64,000 bases of DNA from Bradyrhizobium sp. CCGE-LA001. GTDB taxonomy: Bacteria; Pseudomonadota; Alphaproteobacteria; Rhizobiales; Xanthobacteraceae. Position numbers and translations under genes: made by a program. Below the pieces are notes generated by a model. It did not search any database and had not been told where the DNA came from. It was given only the letters and a program-made list of their open reading frames with translations. Shown here piece by piece: positions 49,894-58,633 of the stretch; the first letter of the stretch is position 1; each line of letters begins with the position of its first letter. The stretch is from assembly GCF_000296215.2 (NCBI RefSeq), contig NZ_CP013949.1, forward strand, positions 620,001 through 684,000, in the 5' to 3' direction.

Positions 49894-50664
49894 TTAGGGC
49901 CTTACCCCTGTCGGCTCGCTTGCACCCAGCAACTCGACCTGTCCTACGAGGCGCAGATCGATCCGCGGCCCCGTATTCCCCTCGATCCAGCCCCGGACTC
50001 GAATACGCTTGTTCTCCAAGGACTTGAGGGCTATTCCGGCGCTCTCGAACGCCGGTAACGTGCGCCTTGAAATAGTCGCCGCAAAGCCGCGTGTCCAGTT
50101 CCGTCCGAAGTTGAGGTAGGTCGTTGCCCCAGCTTGCCGGACCGACAGGACTTTGCCCTCGACCACCATAAAGCGCCCGATCCCCGCCAAAATATCGTCC
50201 GGACTTTCCGCGTTTTTTATGGCCGACGGGTCAGCCCAGCTGCCCATTTTTTGGCGCCGCGCCTCCGCCTCCGACGCCATCAGGGCGGCGGCGCAGTCCT
50301 TGTCGGTGATCTCCGCGGAGACGAGCGCGTCGCCCTGGGCTAGCAGCAAGGCCTGCACCGAGGTGTCGCTTTCACCGACGAAGACCAACGCGCCCTGGCG
50401 GCCGTAGCGATCGGGCGTGTCGTCCGTGCTGCGGAGGATGACGTCGCGGCCGAGGATCAGCGACGTCAGCGCCTGCTTGGCCGTCGCTGCCGGCTCGATG
50501 CCGGTGAGGCGGATCTCGCGGCCGTCATCGAGACGCACGCTGCGGCCATCGACGATCGCGGCGACGCGGGCCTCGCCTTGAAATTCGAAATGGCACGGCG
50601 CGGCGGATGCGTGGTTCGACCCGACCAGAACGAGTGCGACGATGAGATGAAGCCGTTGCGTCAC
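49894..50664 (-). CDS. Staphylococcal nuclease-like (SNase-fold) exported protein
   Basis: A 256-residue protein with a signal peptide (LIVALVLVGSNHASA) and an SNase-type OB fold at about 30-145. It keeps GREIRLTGIEPA (Arg and Glu equivalents of Staphylococcus Arg35/Glu43) and DRYGRQGALV (Arg87 equivalent), but the Ca-binding DGDT is DGRS. Nuclease activity is therefore uncertain. The second half (about 160-240) resembles a nucleic-acid-binding fold by its strand pattern. It follows the M48 protease gene in the same orientation. Confidence 0.78.
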   Translation of the reverse strand: MTQRLHLIVALVLVGSNHASAAPCHFEFQGEARVAAIVDGRSVRLDDGREIRLTGIEPAATAKQALTSLILGRDVILRSTDDTPDRYGRQGALVFVGESDTSVQALLLAQGDALVSAEITDKDCAAALMASEAEARRQKMGSWADPSAIKNAESPDDILAGIGRFMVVEGKVLSVRQAGATTYLNFGRNWTRGFAATISRRTLPAFESAGIALKSLENKRIRVRGWIEGNTGPRIDLRLVGQVELLGASEPTGVRP

Positions 50665-51042
50665 GTGACCCGGAGAGGTTGCGTTGCGCGCTCACCTTAA
50701 CTCATGCGGGGTTGGGCGCGAAGAGGCTTCCCCACACTCCGCCATTGCGAGGAGCACTTGCGACGAAGCAATCCAGACTCCCTCGGCAGAAAGATTCTGG
50801 ATTGCTTCCGCCTTCGCCCGAGGCTTCGGCGGACAAGTCGCTGCGCTCGCAATGACGGGGGTAGAGTTCTCCGCATCTCACCATTCCGCTTTGCGGAAAA
50901 CACGCGCGGCAATCGCGCGCTCTCAGCACGCTCATGCTTGCTGCGCTCTTGCGCATACGGCATGATTGCGGCAATTGCGACAAGCCAAGAGCAATAACCA
51001 AGCCGCCACCAGAGCACGGCGCGATAAGGGAGATCTTTTTCG
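50665..51042. other. Intergenic region with repeat
   Basis: 378 bp between the nuclease-like gene and the binding-protein gene (divergent). A palindromic repeat covers 50743-50854; the rest should contain both promoters, which I cannot place. No gene is seen. Confidence 0.5.
50743..50854. repeat. Palindromic repeat (CATTGCGAG/CTCGCAATG family)
   Basis: CATTGCGAG and GAAGCAATCCAGA pair with TCTGGATTGCTTC and CTCGCAATG. Related to the partial copy at 21415-21475. Confidence 0.8.
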
Positions 51043-52248
51043 ATGAAGCATATTCTGTCGGGCATTTTTGCTGCGTCGCTTGCCCTCAGTGCGAGTGCGG
51101 TGCAGGCCCAGGACAAGCCGCCGCTGAAGATCGGCGGCATCCTCGACATGTCGAGCCTGTATGCCGACATCACGGGCCCCGGCAGCGAGACCGCGGCCAA
51201 GATGGCGGTGGAGGATTTTGGCGGAGAGGTGCTCGGCCGCAAGATCCAGGTGCTGGCGGCCGACCATCAAAACAAGGCGGATCTGTCCGCCAACATCGCC
51301 CGCGACATGCTCGACAATCAGGGCGTCGAGATGATCTACGACGTCGCGGCGTCCGCGACTGCGCTCGCCGCCGGCGAGATCGCCAAAGCGCGCAACAAGA
51401 TCATCATGTTCAACGGTCCGGGCTCGATCCGTCTCACCAACGAGGCCTGCGGCCCCTACACCATCCACTACGTGTTCGACACCTACGGTCAGGCCAACTC
51501 GACCGGCCTCGCAACCGTGAAGTCGGGCCTCGATTCCTGGTTCTTCCTCACCGCCGATTACGCCTTCGGGCAGGATCTGGAAAAGGACACCAGCGCCGTC
51601 GTGACCAAGACCGGCGGCAAGGTGCTCGGCAGCGTGCGCCATCCGCTCAACACGTCGGACTTCTCGTCGTTTCTGCTTCAGGCGCAGGCGTCCAAGGCCA
51701 AGGTCATCGGGCTCGCCAACGCCGGCGGCGACACCGTCAACGCCATCAAGCAGGCGGCCGAGTTCGGCATCACCAAGGGCGGCCAGAAGGTCTCGCCGCT
51801 GCTCGCCTTCGTCACCGACATCGACTCGATCGGCCTGGAGACCGCGCAGGGTCTGCTGCTGGCCGAAGCGTTCTACTGGGACCTCAATGACGACACGCGC
51901 GCCTTCTCCAAGCGCTTCACCGAACGCATGAAGCGGCCGCCGACCTCGGCGCAGGCGGGCGTCTATTCCTCCATCACCCATTACCTGAAAGCCGTGAAAG
52001 CGGCGGGCACGACGGATGCGGCGACCGTGATCAAGGTGATGAAGGAGACGCCGATCAACGATTTCTTCGCCAAGGGTGGCAAGATCCGCGAGGATGGCCG
52101 CATGATCCACGACATGTACCTGTTCGAGGTGAAGAAGCCGGCGGAATCCAAGGGCCGCTGGGACGCTTACAAGCTGCTCGCCACCGTGCCCGGCAGCGAA
52201 GCGTTCCAGCCGCTGGAGCAGTCGCGCTGCTCGCTGGTGAAGAAGTGA
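51043..52248 (+). CDS. Branched-chain amino acid-type ABC transporter substrate-binding protein
   Basis: A 401-residue periplasmic binding protein (LivK-like, type I fold). Signal peptide HILSGIFAASLALSASAVQA is followed by KIGGILDMSSLYADITG, the family ligand-binding entrance, and further lobes with ADYAFGQDLEKDTSAVV and IGLANAGGDTVNAIKQA. No permease or ATPase genes adjoin, so it is an orphan receptor that would use a transporter elsewhere. The downstream acyl-CoA genes suggest an organic acid or aromatic ligand, but that is inference. Confidence 0.88.
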   Translation: MKHILSGIFAASLALSASAVQAQDKPPLKIGGILDMSSLYADITGPGSETAAKMAVEDFGGEVLGRKIQVLAADHQNKADLSANIARDMLDNQGVEMIYDVAASATALAAGEIAKARNKIIMFNGPGSIRLTNEACGPYTIHYVFDTYGQANSTGLATVKSGLDSWFFLTADYAFGQDLEKDTSAVVTKTGGKVLGSVRHPLNTSDFSSFLLQAQASKAKVIGLANAGGDTVNAIKQAAEFGITKGGQKVSPLLAFVTDIDSIGLETAQGLLLAEAFYWDLNDDTRAFSKRFTERMKRPPTSAQAGVYSSITHYLKAVKAAGTTDAATVIKVMKETPINDFFAKGGKIREDGRMIHDMYLFEVKKPAESKGRWDAYKLLATVPGSEAFQPLEQSRCSLVKK

Positions 52249-52257
52249 CGCGAAGCG

Positions 52258-52359
52258 TCATCCCGGGGCGCGCGTGAGCGCGAACCCGGGATCCATCGGG
52301 CGGCAGTGACGGTTGAGACATGGATTCCGGGTTCGCGACTTCGTCGCGCCCTGGAATGA
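52258..52359. repeat. Palindromic repeat (TCATCCCGGGGCG family)
   Basis: TCATCCCGGGGCGCG and GAACCCGGGATCCAT pair with ATGGATTCCGGGTTC and GCGCCCTGGAATGA, imperfectly. Related to 8005-8082. It lies between the binding-protein gene and the crotonase gene. Confidence 0.7.
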
Positions 52360-52390
52360 CGGAGCAAAACAACAACAAGGGAGACGCCCC

Positions 52391-53179
52391 ATGAATGACA
52401 TGGTCCTGCAAAAGCTCGAAGGCGGGCTGCTCACCATCACGATGAACCGGCCCGAGCGCAAGAATGCGCTCAACCCGGACATGGTGCGCGGGCTGGTCGA
52501 GGCGGCGCGGCGCGCGGCTGACGATCCGGAGGTGAGGGCGGTGCTGTTCAAGGGCGCCGGCGGTTCCTTCTGCGTCGGCGGTGACGTCAAGTCGATGGCG
52601 GAGGGACGGGCACCGCTGCCGTTCGAGCAGAAGCTTGCAAATCTCCGCCGCGGCATGGAGGTCTCGCGCATCCTGCACCAGATGCCGAAGCCCGTGGTGG
52701 CGCAGCTCGATGGCGCAGCCGCCGGCGCCGGTCTATCGATGGCGCTGTCCTGCGATCTGCGCATCGCCAGCGAATCGTGCAAGATCACGACCGCTTTCGC
52801 AAAAGTCGGCTTCTCCGGCGACTACGGCGGCACTTACTTCCTGACGCAGCTGCTCGGCAGCGCGCGGGCGCGTGAGCTCTACCTGATGTCGCCGGTGCTC
52901 ACCGCGAAAGAAGCGCATGCGATCGGCATGGTGACCAAGGTCGTGCCCGACGCCGAGATCGACACCGCCGCCCACGAGCTCGCGCTGTCGCTGGCGCAGG
53001 GCCCGTCGATCGCGCTCGGCTTCATCAAGCGCAACATCAACAATGCCGAGCATCTGGCGCTGGAGGATTGCTTCGACGGCGAGGCGATCCATCACACCCG
53101 CTGCGGCGACACCGAGGACCACAAGGAAGCCGCGAAAGCTTTCGTCGAGAAGCGCAAGCCGACCTTCAAGGGCGCATGA
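52391..53179 (+). CDS. Enoyl-CoA hydratase/isomerase (crotonase family)
   Basis: A 262-residue crotonase-fold enzyme. The entry is NRPERKNALNPDMVRGLVEA, the oxyanion-hole segments are GAGGSFCVGGDVKSM and VAQLDGAAAGAGLSMAL, then the C-terminal helix with FIKRNINNA. The exact reaction (hydratase, isomerase or ligase-type) is not decided by sequence. A GGGAG site precedes ATG 52391. Its stop overlaps the VOC gene start (ATGA), so the two are coupled. Confidence 0.9.
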   Translation: MNDMVLQKLEGGLLTITMNRPERKNALNPDMVRGLVEAARRAADDPEVRAVLFKGAGGSFCVGGDVKSMAEGRAPLPFEQKLANLRRGMEVSRILHQMPKPVVAQLDGAAAGAGLSMALSCDLRIASESCKITTAFAKVGFSGDYGGTYFLTQLLGSARARELYLMSPVLTAKEAHAIGMVTKVVPDAEIDTAAHELALSLAQGPSIALGFIKRNINNAEHLALEDCFDGEAIHHTRCGDTEDHKEAAKAFVEKRKPTFKGA

Positions 53180-53928
53180 CGATGGCGCCCTACATGCGCC
53201 TGCGGCAGATCTGCCTGGTCGCGCCGCAGCTCGAGCCCGTCATCTCCGACATCGCGGAGATCATGGGCCTTTCCGTCTGCTACCGCGACGGCAATGTCGC
53301 TAAATACGGCCTGGAGAACGCGCTGCTCCCGGTCGACACGATCCTGCTGGAGGTCGTCGCGCCGTTCAAAGACGGCACCGCCGCCGGCCGCTTCATAGAG
53401 AAGACCGGCGGCCGCGGCGGCTATATGGCGATCTTCTGCTGCAACGATCCGGACGAGCGCGGCCGCAACGCCAATGCGCTCGGCGTGCGCACCGCCAATG
53501 TCATCGACCACGCGCCCTATCACGGCGTGCAGCTCCACCCTCGCGACTGCCGCGCCGCTTTCATCGAGTTCAATCACACCGAAGGCAGCGACGACATTCT
53601 CGGCGCCTATCCGCCGGCGGGACCGGATTGGCAAAAATTCATCCGCAAGGACGTGACGCGGGCGCTGACGGCGGTGGAGATGCAGAGCCCGGATCCGCAA
53701 GGACTTGCGGAGCATTGGGGCAGGATCCTCGGCGTTGCAGCGCGCGACGCCGAACTGAAGCTGCCCAATGCAACCTTCCGCTTCGTGAGCGGTGCGAGCG
53801 AGATCATGAGCGCGCTGGAGTTTCGGGTGAGCGATGCCGCACGCGTGCTGCATGCGGCGCGGGCGAAAGGGCATGCGGTCGCGGGGAATGAGTTCTTGCT
53901 GGGCGGGGTGACGTTTCGGGTGAGCTGA
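53176..53928 (+). CDS. VOC (glyoxalase/dioxygenase superfamily) protein
   Basis: A 250-residue protein of the vicinal oxygen chelate fold, two betaalphabetabetabeta modules. Segments: MRLRQICLVAPQLEPVI at the N-terminus, the VDHAPYHGVQLH area and FIEFNHTEGSDDI around possible metal ligands, and a second module from about residue 165. Coupled to the crotonase gene by an ATGA overlap, it is likely an accessory enzyme of the same acyl-CoA pathway (for example an epimerase), but the reaction is unknown. Confidence 0.75.
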   Translation: MTMAPYMRLRQICLVAPQLEPVISDIAEIMGLSVCYRDGNVAKYGLENALLPVDTILLEVVAPFKDGTAAGRFIEKTGGRGGYMAIFCCNDPDERGRNANALGVRTANVIDHAPYHGVQLHPRDCRAAFIEFNHTEGSDDILGAYPPAGPDWQKFIRKDVTRALTAVEMQSPDPQGLAEHWGRILGVAARDAELKLPNATFRFVSGASEIMSALEFRVSDAARVLHAARAKGHAVAGNEFLLGGVTFRVS

Positions 53929-53939
53929 TTGCGCTGCAC

Positions 53940-54086
53940 CCTCTCCCCTTGTGGGAGAGGGTGGCTCGCCGCAAAGCGGCGAGACGGGTGAGGGGTCTGC
54001 CTCCGCGAATTCGCTTCTTCATTGTGCGCGCGGAGAGAACCCCTCATCCGGCGCTTCGCGCCACCTTCTCCCACAAGGGGAGAAGG
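53940..54086. repeat. Composite palindromic repeat (CCTTCTCCC-CTTGT family), copy 2
   Basis: CCCTCTCCC-CTTGT-GGGAGAGGG at one end and CCTTCTCCC-ACAAG-GGGAGAAGG at the other, with the inner pairs GCCGC and GCGCTTCGCGC. It is the reverse complement in layout of the copy at 20831-20981 and again sits between convergent genes. Confidence 0.85.
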
Positions 54087-54096
54087 AAGGAAAAGA

Positions 54097-54909
54097 TCAA
54101 CGCCCCTTAAAATTCGCCACGCGCCGTTCTTCGGTCGCCTTGACGCCTTCCTTGAAATCCTCCGTCGCGCGCAGGCGGGTCTGCTCGGCGAGCTCGTGAT
54201 TGGTCGCGGCCATGACGCGGTCGGCGAGGCTGGCGCGCATCGTGGCGCGGGTCGAGAGCAGGCCGAGCGGGGAGCATTCGGCGATCTCGCCGGCGAGTTT
54301 CATGGCGGCCGGCTTGACCTGGTCCTGCGGCACCAGCTCATTGGCGAGGCCCCATTTGTAGGCTTCCTCGCCCGTGACGCGGCGGCTGGTGTAGAACATC
54401 AGCTCGGCATTGTTCTTGCCGATCAGCTCGGGCAGCGTCACGGTCAGCCCGAAGCCGGGATGGAAGCCGAGCTTGGTGAAGTTCGCGGAGAAGCGCGCCT
54501 CGGGGCAGGTGACGCGGAAATCGGCGGATACCGCAAGGCCGAGGCCGCCGCCGATGGCCGCGCCCTGCACGGCCGCGACGATGGGCTTCTTGGCGCGGAA
54601 GATGCGCACGGCCTGGATGTAGAGATGGTTGATCGGGCCGAGACTGTCGGCCGGGTCGCCCTTCTTCTCGGCCTCGCGCGCCTCCTGCTCCTGCCGTGCC
54701 GGATCGCCGAAATTGGCGCCGGCGCAGAACGCCTTGCCCTGTGCCGACAGGACCGAGGCCCGGATCTCGATGTCGCGGTCGAACTCATCGAGCGCATCCG
54801 CGATCTGGTTGATCAGCGAAATGTCGAAGAAGTTGAGTGGCGGACGGCGAATCTCGATGGTGCCGACATGCCCGACCTTCTCGACGCCGATATCTTTGTA
54901 GGTGCTCAT
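54097..54909 (-). CDS. Enoyl-CoA hydratase/isomerase (second crotonase)
   Basis: A 270-residue crotonase-family enzyme. The N-terminal RRPPLNFFDISLINQIADAL, the oxyanion-hole segments SAQGKAFCAGANFGDP and VAAVQGAAIGGGLGLAVSAD, and FTKLGFHPGFGLTVTLP with the catalytic Glu region follow in order. The reaction in the pathway is not fixed by sequence. It lies 17 bp downstream of the acyl-CoA dehydrogenase gene, so a three-gene operon is likely. Confidence 0.9.
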   Translation of the reverse strand: MSTYKDIGVEKVGHVGTIEIRRPPLNFFDISLINQIADALDEFDRDIEIRASVLSAQGKAFCAGANFGDPARQEQEAREAEKKGDPADSLGPINHLYIQAVRIFRAKKPIVAAVQGAAIGGGLGLAVSADFRVTCPEARFSANFTKLGFHPGFGLTVTLPELIGKNNAELMFYTSRRVTGEEAYKWGLANELVPQDQVKPAAMKLAGEIAECSPLGLLSTRATMRASLADRVMAATNHELAEQTRLRATEDFKEGVKATEERRVANFKGR

Positions 54910-54926
54910 GATGATCCTCGATTGAA

Positions 54927-56087
54927 TTAGCGCAAGCCAAGTCCGCGGGCGATGATGCCGCGCAGGACCTCGGTGGTGCCGCCCTGGATGGTGAGTTTCG
55001 GCGCGGTCTTGATGGCGAAGTCGAGCTGCCGCTCCAAAGTCTCGCGGTTGGTCGCGGTCTCCTCGACGAAGGCGGCGAGATCGCGCACGCGATGCGGCAG
55101 CTGCTGCTCCCAGACCGTGCCGATGTCCTTAACGATGGACGCCTCTACCACCGGCTCCTTGCCGGCCTCCAGCATGCCGGCGACCGAGACCGACATGCGC
55201 CGCATGGTGTGAAGCTGCGCGACGAGGCGCCCGATGCCTTCGGCGCTGCGCGTATCCGGATTGGGGCCGACCGCGCGGACCAGCTCGGTCAGCACGTAAT
55301 AGGTTTCGAGGAAGCGTTCGGGACCCGAGCGCTCATAGGCGAGCTCGCTCGTCGCCTGCTTCCAGGCGCCGTCGACCTCGCCGAGCACGTGATCGTCGGG
55401 CACGAAGAAGTCGGTGAACACGACTTCGTTGAACTCGTACTGGCCGGTGATCTGGCCGATGGGGTTCACCTGGATGCCCGGCTGCTTCATCTTGACCAGG
55501 AACTGGGTGAGGCCGTGCCGGCGGTTTTCCTTGGTCGGCGGCGAGGTTCGGAAGATCGCGATCATGTAGTCGGCGATGTGCGCCGACGAGGTCCAGATCT
55601 TGGTGCCGTTGATGAGATAGCCGCCGTCGGTTTTAGTCGCGCGCGTTTTCGCCGCGAAAAGGTCGGAGCCGGAGTTCGGCTCGCTCATGCCGATGGCAAA
55701 GCAGATCTCGCCGCGGCAGATGCGCGGCAGGATGTCCATTTTGATGTGCTCGGGCGCGTATTTCAGCAGCACCGGCCCGCTCTGGCGGTCGGCGACAAAG
55801 AAGCGCCGCGTCGGCGCGTTGGCGACGCGCATCTCCTCGGTCACCACGTAGCGCTCGAGGAAGGAGCGCTCCTGGCCGCCGTATTTTTTCGGCCAGGTCA
55901 TGCCGAGCCAGCCCTTGGCGCCGACCCGCCGGGAAAATTCCGGCGCGTCAATGTCTTCGCGGTTGGGCTTGTGCGGATCGAAAGTGCCGGCGGCGATCTC
56001 CTCGGCGAGGAAGGCACGCACTTCCTTGCGCAATTGCTCGCACTTCTCGGGCAGGCGGATCGGATCGAAACGGAGGGCAGCGGTCAT
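54927..56087 (-). CDS. Acyl-CoA dehydrogenase (large-type partner)
   Basis: A 386-residue flavoprotein dehydrogenating acyl-CoA at C2-C3. The FAD/substrate segments are MSEPNSGSDLFAAKTRATK and NGTKIWTSSAHIADYMI, and the C-terminal FAD-adenine site is IQGGTTEVLRGIIARGLGL. It is adjacent (15 bp) to a second, shorter and more divergent dehydrogenase gene, an arrangement seen for heteromeric alpha-beta acyl-CoA dehydrogenases in steroid and cyclic-acid catabolism. The substrate is unknown. Confidence 0.93.
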   Translation of the reverse strand: MTAALRFDPIRLPEKCEQLRKEVRAFLAEEIAAGTFDPHKPNREDIDAPEFSRRVGAKGWLGMTWPKKYGGQERSFLERYVVTEEMRVANAPTRRFFVADRQSGPVLLKYAPEHIKMDILPRICRGEICFAIGMSEPNSGSDLFAAKTRATKTDGGYLINGTKIWTSSAHIADYMIAIFRTSPPTKENRRHGLTQFLVKMKQPGIQVNPIGQITGQYEFNEVVFTDFFVPDDHVLGEVDGAWKQATSELAYERSGPERFLETYYVLTELVRAVGPNPDTRSAEGIGRLVAQLHTMRRMSVSVAGMLEAGKEPVVEASIVKDIGTVWEQQLPHRVRDLAAFVEETATNRETLERQLDFAIKTAPKLTIQGGTTEVLRGIIARGLGLR

Positions 56088-56102
56088 TGTTTCTCTCCCG
56101 GA

Positions 56103-57167
56103 TCAGCGCGACGCCACGAGCGGCCATAATTCATCGGCACCGCGGCTTGCGACGAGCTTGCCGAGCTCGACAGCCCAGTGGCTTTCCGAGCCGAAATCGT
56201 CGCGCCAGGCAAGCGCCCGCAGTGAATAGCGGTGCAGGATGTGCTCCATGGTGAAGCCGATCGCGCCATGAACCTGATGCGCGATGGCACCGCCCTTTTC
56301 CGCAGCTTCCGCGCAGCGGATCTTTGCCGAGGCGGCTTCGAGATAGACCTCGTCGTCGAAGGATTTTGCGTTCGCGATCGCATCGGCCGCGGACGTTGCG
56401 GCCGCCAGTGCTGCGGCGGATTCGCCGGCGAGGCGCGCGAGATTGTGCTGCACGGCCTGAAATTTCGAGATCTTCTTCTCGAAGGCGACGCGCTCGTTGG
56501 AATAGCGCACGGAGATGTCGAGCATGGATTCCAGCGCGCCCGCGATCTGGAGGCTGCGGGCGACGCCGCCCATCAGCATCAAATTGGTCTGGTCGAAGCC
56601 CTTCGGTGCCGGCTTGATCGCCACGGGCTGCACTTTGTCGAGCGTGACGGTGTCGCTGTGGTCGTAGCCGACATTGAGCCCGGCTTCGATCCGCGCCTTG
56701 GCTGCATCGACCAGCGCGATGGAAGCGCCGTCCTTGCCGTGTGCGAGCACTGCAAAGTGCTTCGCCGCCTTGGCAAAGGGCACTCCGCGCGCGCGGCCGG
56801 AGAGCGCGCCATTGGCATCGAGCGTGATGCGATCCCGCGGCGAGGCCGGCAGCACGGTCATCTCGCCTTCGGGCGATGTGATCTTCGCCTGCGTCAGCAG
56901 CCAGCCCGCCAGCATGGTCTCGGCCAAGGGGACTGCAACCGCAAAGCGGCCCGCAGCGTTCAGAAGGGCAAAGCCGTCGGCAAGGCTGGCGCCGGAGCCG
57001 CCGAGATCATCCGGCACCCAGGACAGCGTCAGGCCGGATTCGCTCAGCGCTTGCCACAGCGGCGCCTGCCAGGAATCCTTCCTGTCGTTGTTGATGGTCT
57101 GCGGATCGGCGAGATCGGCGAAGATCTTCTCCGCGGTCTCGACGATGATATTGTCACTCTCCGCCAC
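56103..57167 (-). CDS. Acyl-CoA dehydrogenase (divergent partner subunit)
   Basis: A 354-residue acyl-CoA dehydrogenase homologue lacking several FAD-binding hallmarks of its neighbour: the SEPxSGSD loop is not recognisable, and the end reads GAIGFTMEHILHRYSLRALAW. That pattern suggests the partner half of a heteromeric enzyme. GTG 57167 (VAESDNII) follows a GGGAA-like site; the open frame reaches 39 codons further without similarity. First gene of the minus-strand operon with the dehydrogenase and crotonase. Confidence 0.85.
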   Translation of the reverse strand: MAESDNIIVETAEKIFADLADPQTINNDRKDSWQAPLWQALSESGLTLSWVPDDLGGSGASLADGFALLNAAGRFAVAVPLAETMLAGWLLTQAKITSPEGEMTVLPASPRDRITLDANGALSGRARGVPFAKAAKHFAVLAHGKDGASIALVDAAKARIEAGLNVGYDHSDTVTLDKVQPVAIKPAPKGFDQTNLMLMGGVARSLQIAGALESMLDISVRYSNERVAFEKKISKFQAVQHNLARLAGESAAALAAATSAADAIANAKSFDDEVYLEAASAKIRCAEAAEKGGAIAHQVHGAIGFTMEHILHRYSLRALAWRDDFGSESHWAVELGKLVASRGADELWPLVASR

Positions 57168-57404
57168 AGCGTTCCCCGTGTTTTGCCATTGGCGCGTCCC
57201 GCTGCATGAGTGGGCGCGCAAGCTCTTCTTGCGCCCGATGATCGGAAAAAGCCATGGCTCTGACAAGCGTTGATCGCAGGTCAACCTGCGGCGCGGGCAT
57301 GGGGGATCAGCTAATTCCGCTTAGCGGAGTTTGCTCGATTTGCAGCGCGCGGCAAACTCGCTAAACAGGACGCCGAGATCAAAGAGACAGGGGAAGGATT
57401 TGGG

Positions 57405-58190
57405 ATGGCCAAGGATAGTCTGTGCGCAATCGTGACGGGGTCGGCGTCTGGCCTCGGTGCTGCGACCGCGGAAATTCTCGCGCGGAGCGGGGCTCGGCTC
57501 GTCATCAACTATTCGTCGAGCCAGAAGGAGGCCGAGGCAACGGCAGAGCTCTGCCGCAAGGCGGGCGCCGCGGAAGTCCTGGTCGCGCAGGGCGACGTCT
57601 CCAAGGATGACGATTGCCGCAAGATCGTCGCTGCGGCCAGCGGCTGGGGCCGGCTCGACATCCTCGTCAACAATGCCGGCACCACGAAGCACGTCGCGCA
57701 CGCCGATCTCGACGGATTGTCGGCGGAGGATTTCCAGCGCGTATATGGCGTCAACACCATCGGCCCGTTCCAGATGGTGCGCGCGGCGCGCAGCCTGCTC
57801 GAAGCCGGCGCGAAAGCTTCGGGCCGGCCCTCCGCCGTCGTCAACGTGTCCTCGGTCGCCGGCATCAGCGGCGTCGGCTCGTCGATCGCTTATGCCGCGA
57901 GCAAGGGCGCGCTCAACACCATGACCCTGTCGCTCTCGCGCGCGCTGGCGCCGCTGATCCGCGTCAACACGGTGTGCCCCGGCTATATCGACACGCCCTG
58001 GTTCACCAAGGGCCGCGGCGAAGCCGGCGCCAAGCAGGTGCGCGACAGCGTGGTGGCGAAGGTGCCGCTCAAGGTCGCATCATCTGCGGAAGACATCGCC
58101 CAGCTCGTCTGCTTCTTGGCGATGCCGGCCTCCAGCAACATGACCGGCGAGGTCGTGCGCATGGATGCGGGGATGCATTTGATTACGTGA
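57405..58190 (+). CDS. Short-chain dehydrogenase/reductase (FabG-like)
   Basis: A 261-residue classical SDR. It has the TGSASGLGAATAEIL coenzyme motif, NNAG, the catalytic Ser in VVNVSSVAGISG, the Tyr-Lys pair in SIAYAASKGAL, and the VCPGYIDTPW loop. The C-terminus ends MDAGMHLIT. It diverges from the acyl-CoA dehydrogenase operon over 237 bp and may reduce or oxidise a hydroxyacyl intermediate of that pathway. Confidence 0.9.
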   Translation: MAKDSLCAIVTGSASGLGAATAEILARSGARLVINYSSSQKEAEATAELCRKAGAAEVLVAQGDVSKDDDCRKIVAAASGWGRLDILVNNAGTTKHVAHADLDGLSAEDFQRVYGVNTIGPFQMVRAARSLLEAGAKASGRPSAVVNVSSVAGISGVGSSIAYAASKGALNTMTLSLSRALAPLIRVNTVCPGYIDTPWFTKGRGEAGAKQVRDSVVAKVPLKVASSAEDIAQLVCFLAMPASSNMTGEVVRMDAGMHLIT

Positions 58191-58211
58191 TTTGGCGTCG
58201 CGCTCTCTCCA

Positions 58212-58295
58212 CGTCATGGCCGGGCTTGACCCGGCCATCGACGTGTTGTCGCGCCGATAGAAAGACGTGGATGCCCGGGTCAAGCCCGGGCATGA
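58212..58295. repeat. Palindromic repeat (TCATGGCCGGGCTTGACC family), copy 3
   Basis: TCATGGCCGGG..CCCGGCCAT and ACGT pair with ACGTGGATGCCCGGG and CAAGCCCGGGCATGA. It lies between the convergent SDR and GlsB-type genes. Confidence 0.8.
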
Positions 58296-58332
58296 GGATG
58301 AGGTGGCAGCGTACTGCCTTCGCGAAAAGACA

Positions 58333-58605
58333 CTACCCCTTGATCACCCCACTGGCCACCAGGCGGTGCCAGATGAACAGCACCACCACCGCGCCGATGG
58401 TGGCGGTGATGAAGCCGGCGCCCTGGTCGGGGCTGTAATGTCCGATGGACTGACCGACGAAGGTTGCCAGAAACGCGCCGGCGATGCCGAGGATGGTGGT
58501 GAGGATGAAGCCGCTCGGATTGTTCGGCCCCGGCGCGAGCCAGCGCGCGATGAGGCCGGCAATGAAGCCGACGACGATAATCCACAACAGGCCGCCCATG
58601 CTCAT
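58333..58605 (-). CDS. GlsB/YeaQ/YmgE family stress-response membrane protein
   Basis: A 90-residue transglycosylase-associated/YeaQ-type protein with three hydrophobic segments: LLWIIVVGFIAGLIARWLAP, FILTTILGIAGAFLATFVG and FITATIGAVVVLFIW. The conserved GLIARWLAPGPN and GIAGAFLATFVGQ motifs are clear. Such proteins are induced by envelope or acid stress, of unknown mechanism. Stand-alone gene. Confidence 0.88.
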   Translation of the reverse strand: MSMGGLLWIIVVGFIAGLIARWLAPGPNNPSGFILTTILGIAGAFLATFVGQSIGHYSPDQGAGFITATIGAVVVLFIWHRLVASGVIKG

Positions 58606-58633
58606 GACAGTGCTCCCCTCATTTTGACGAGAC

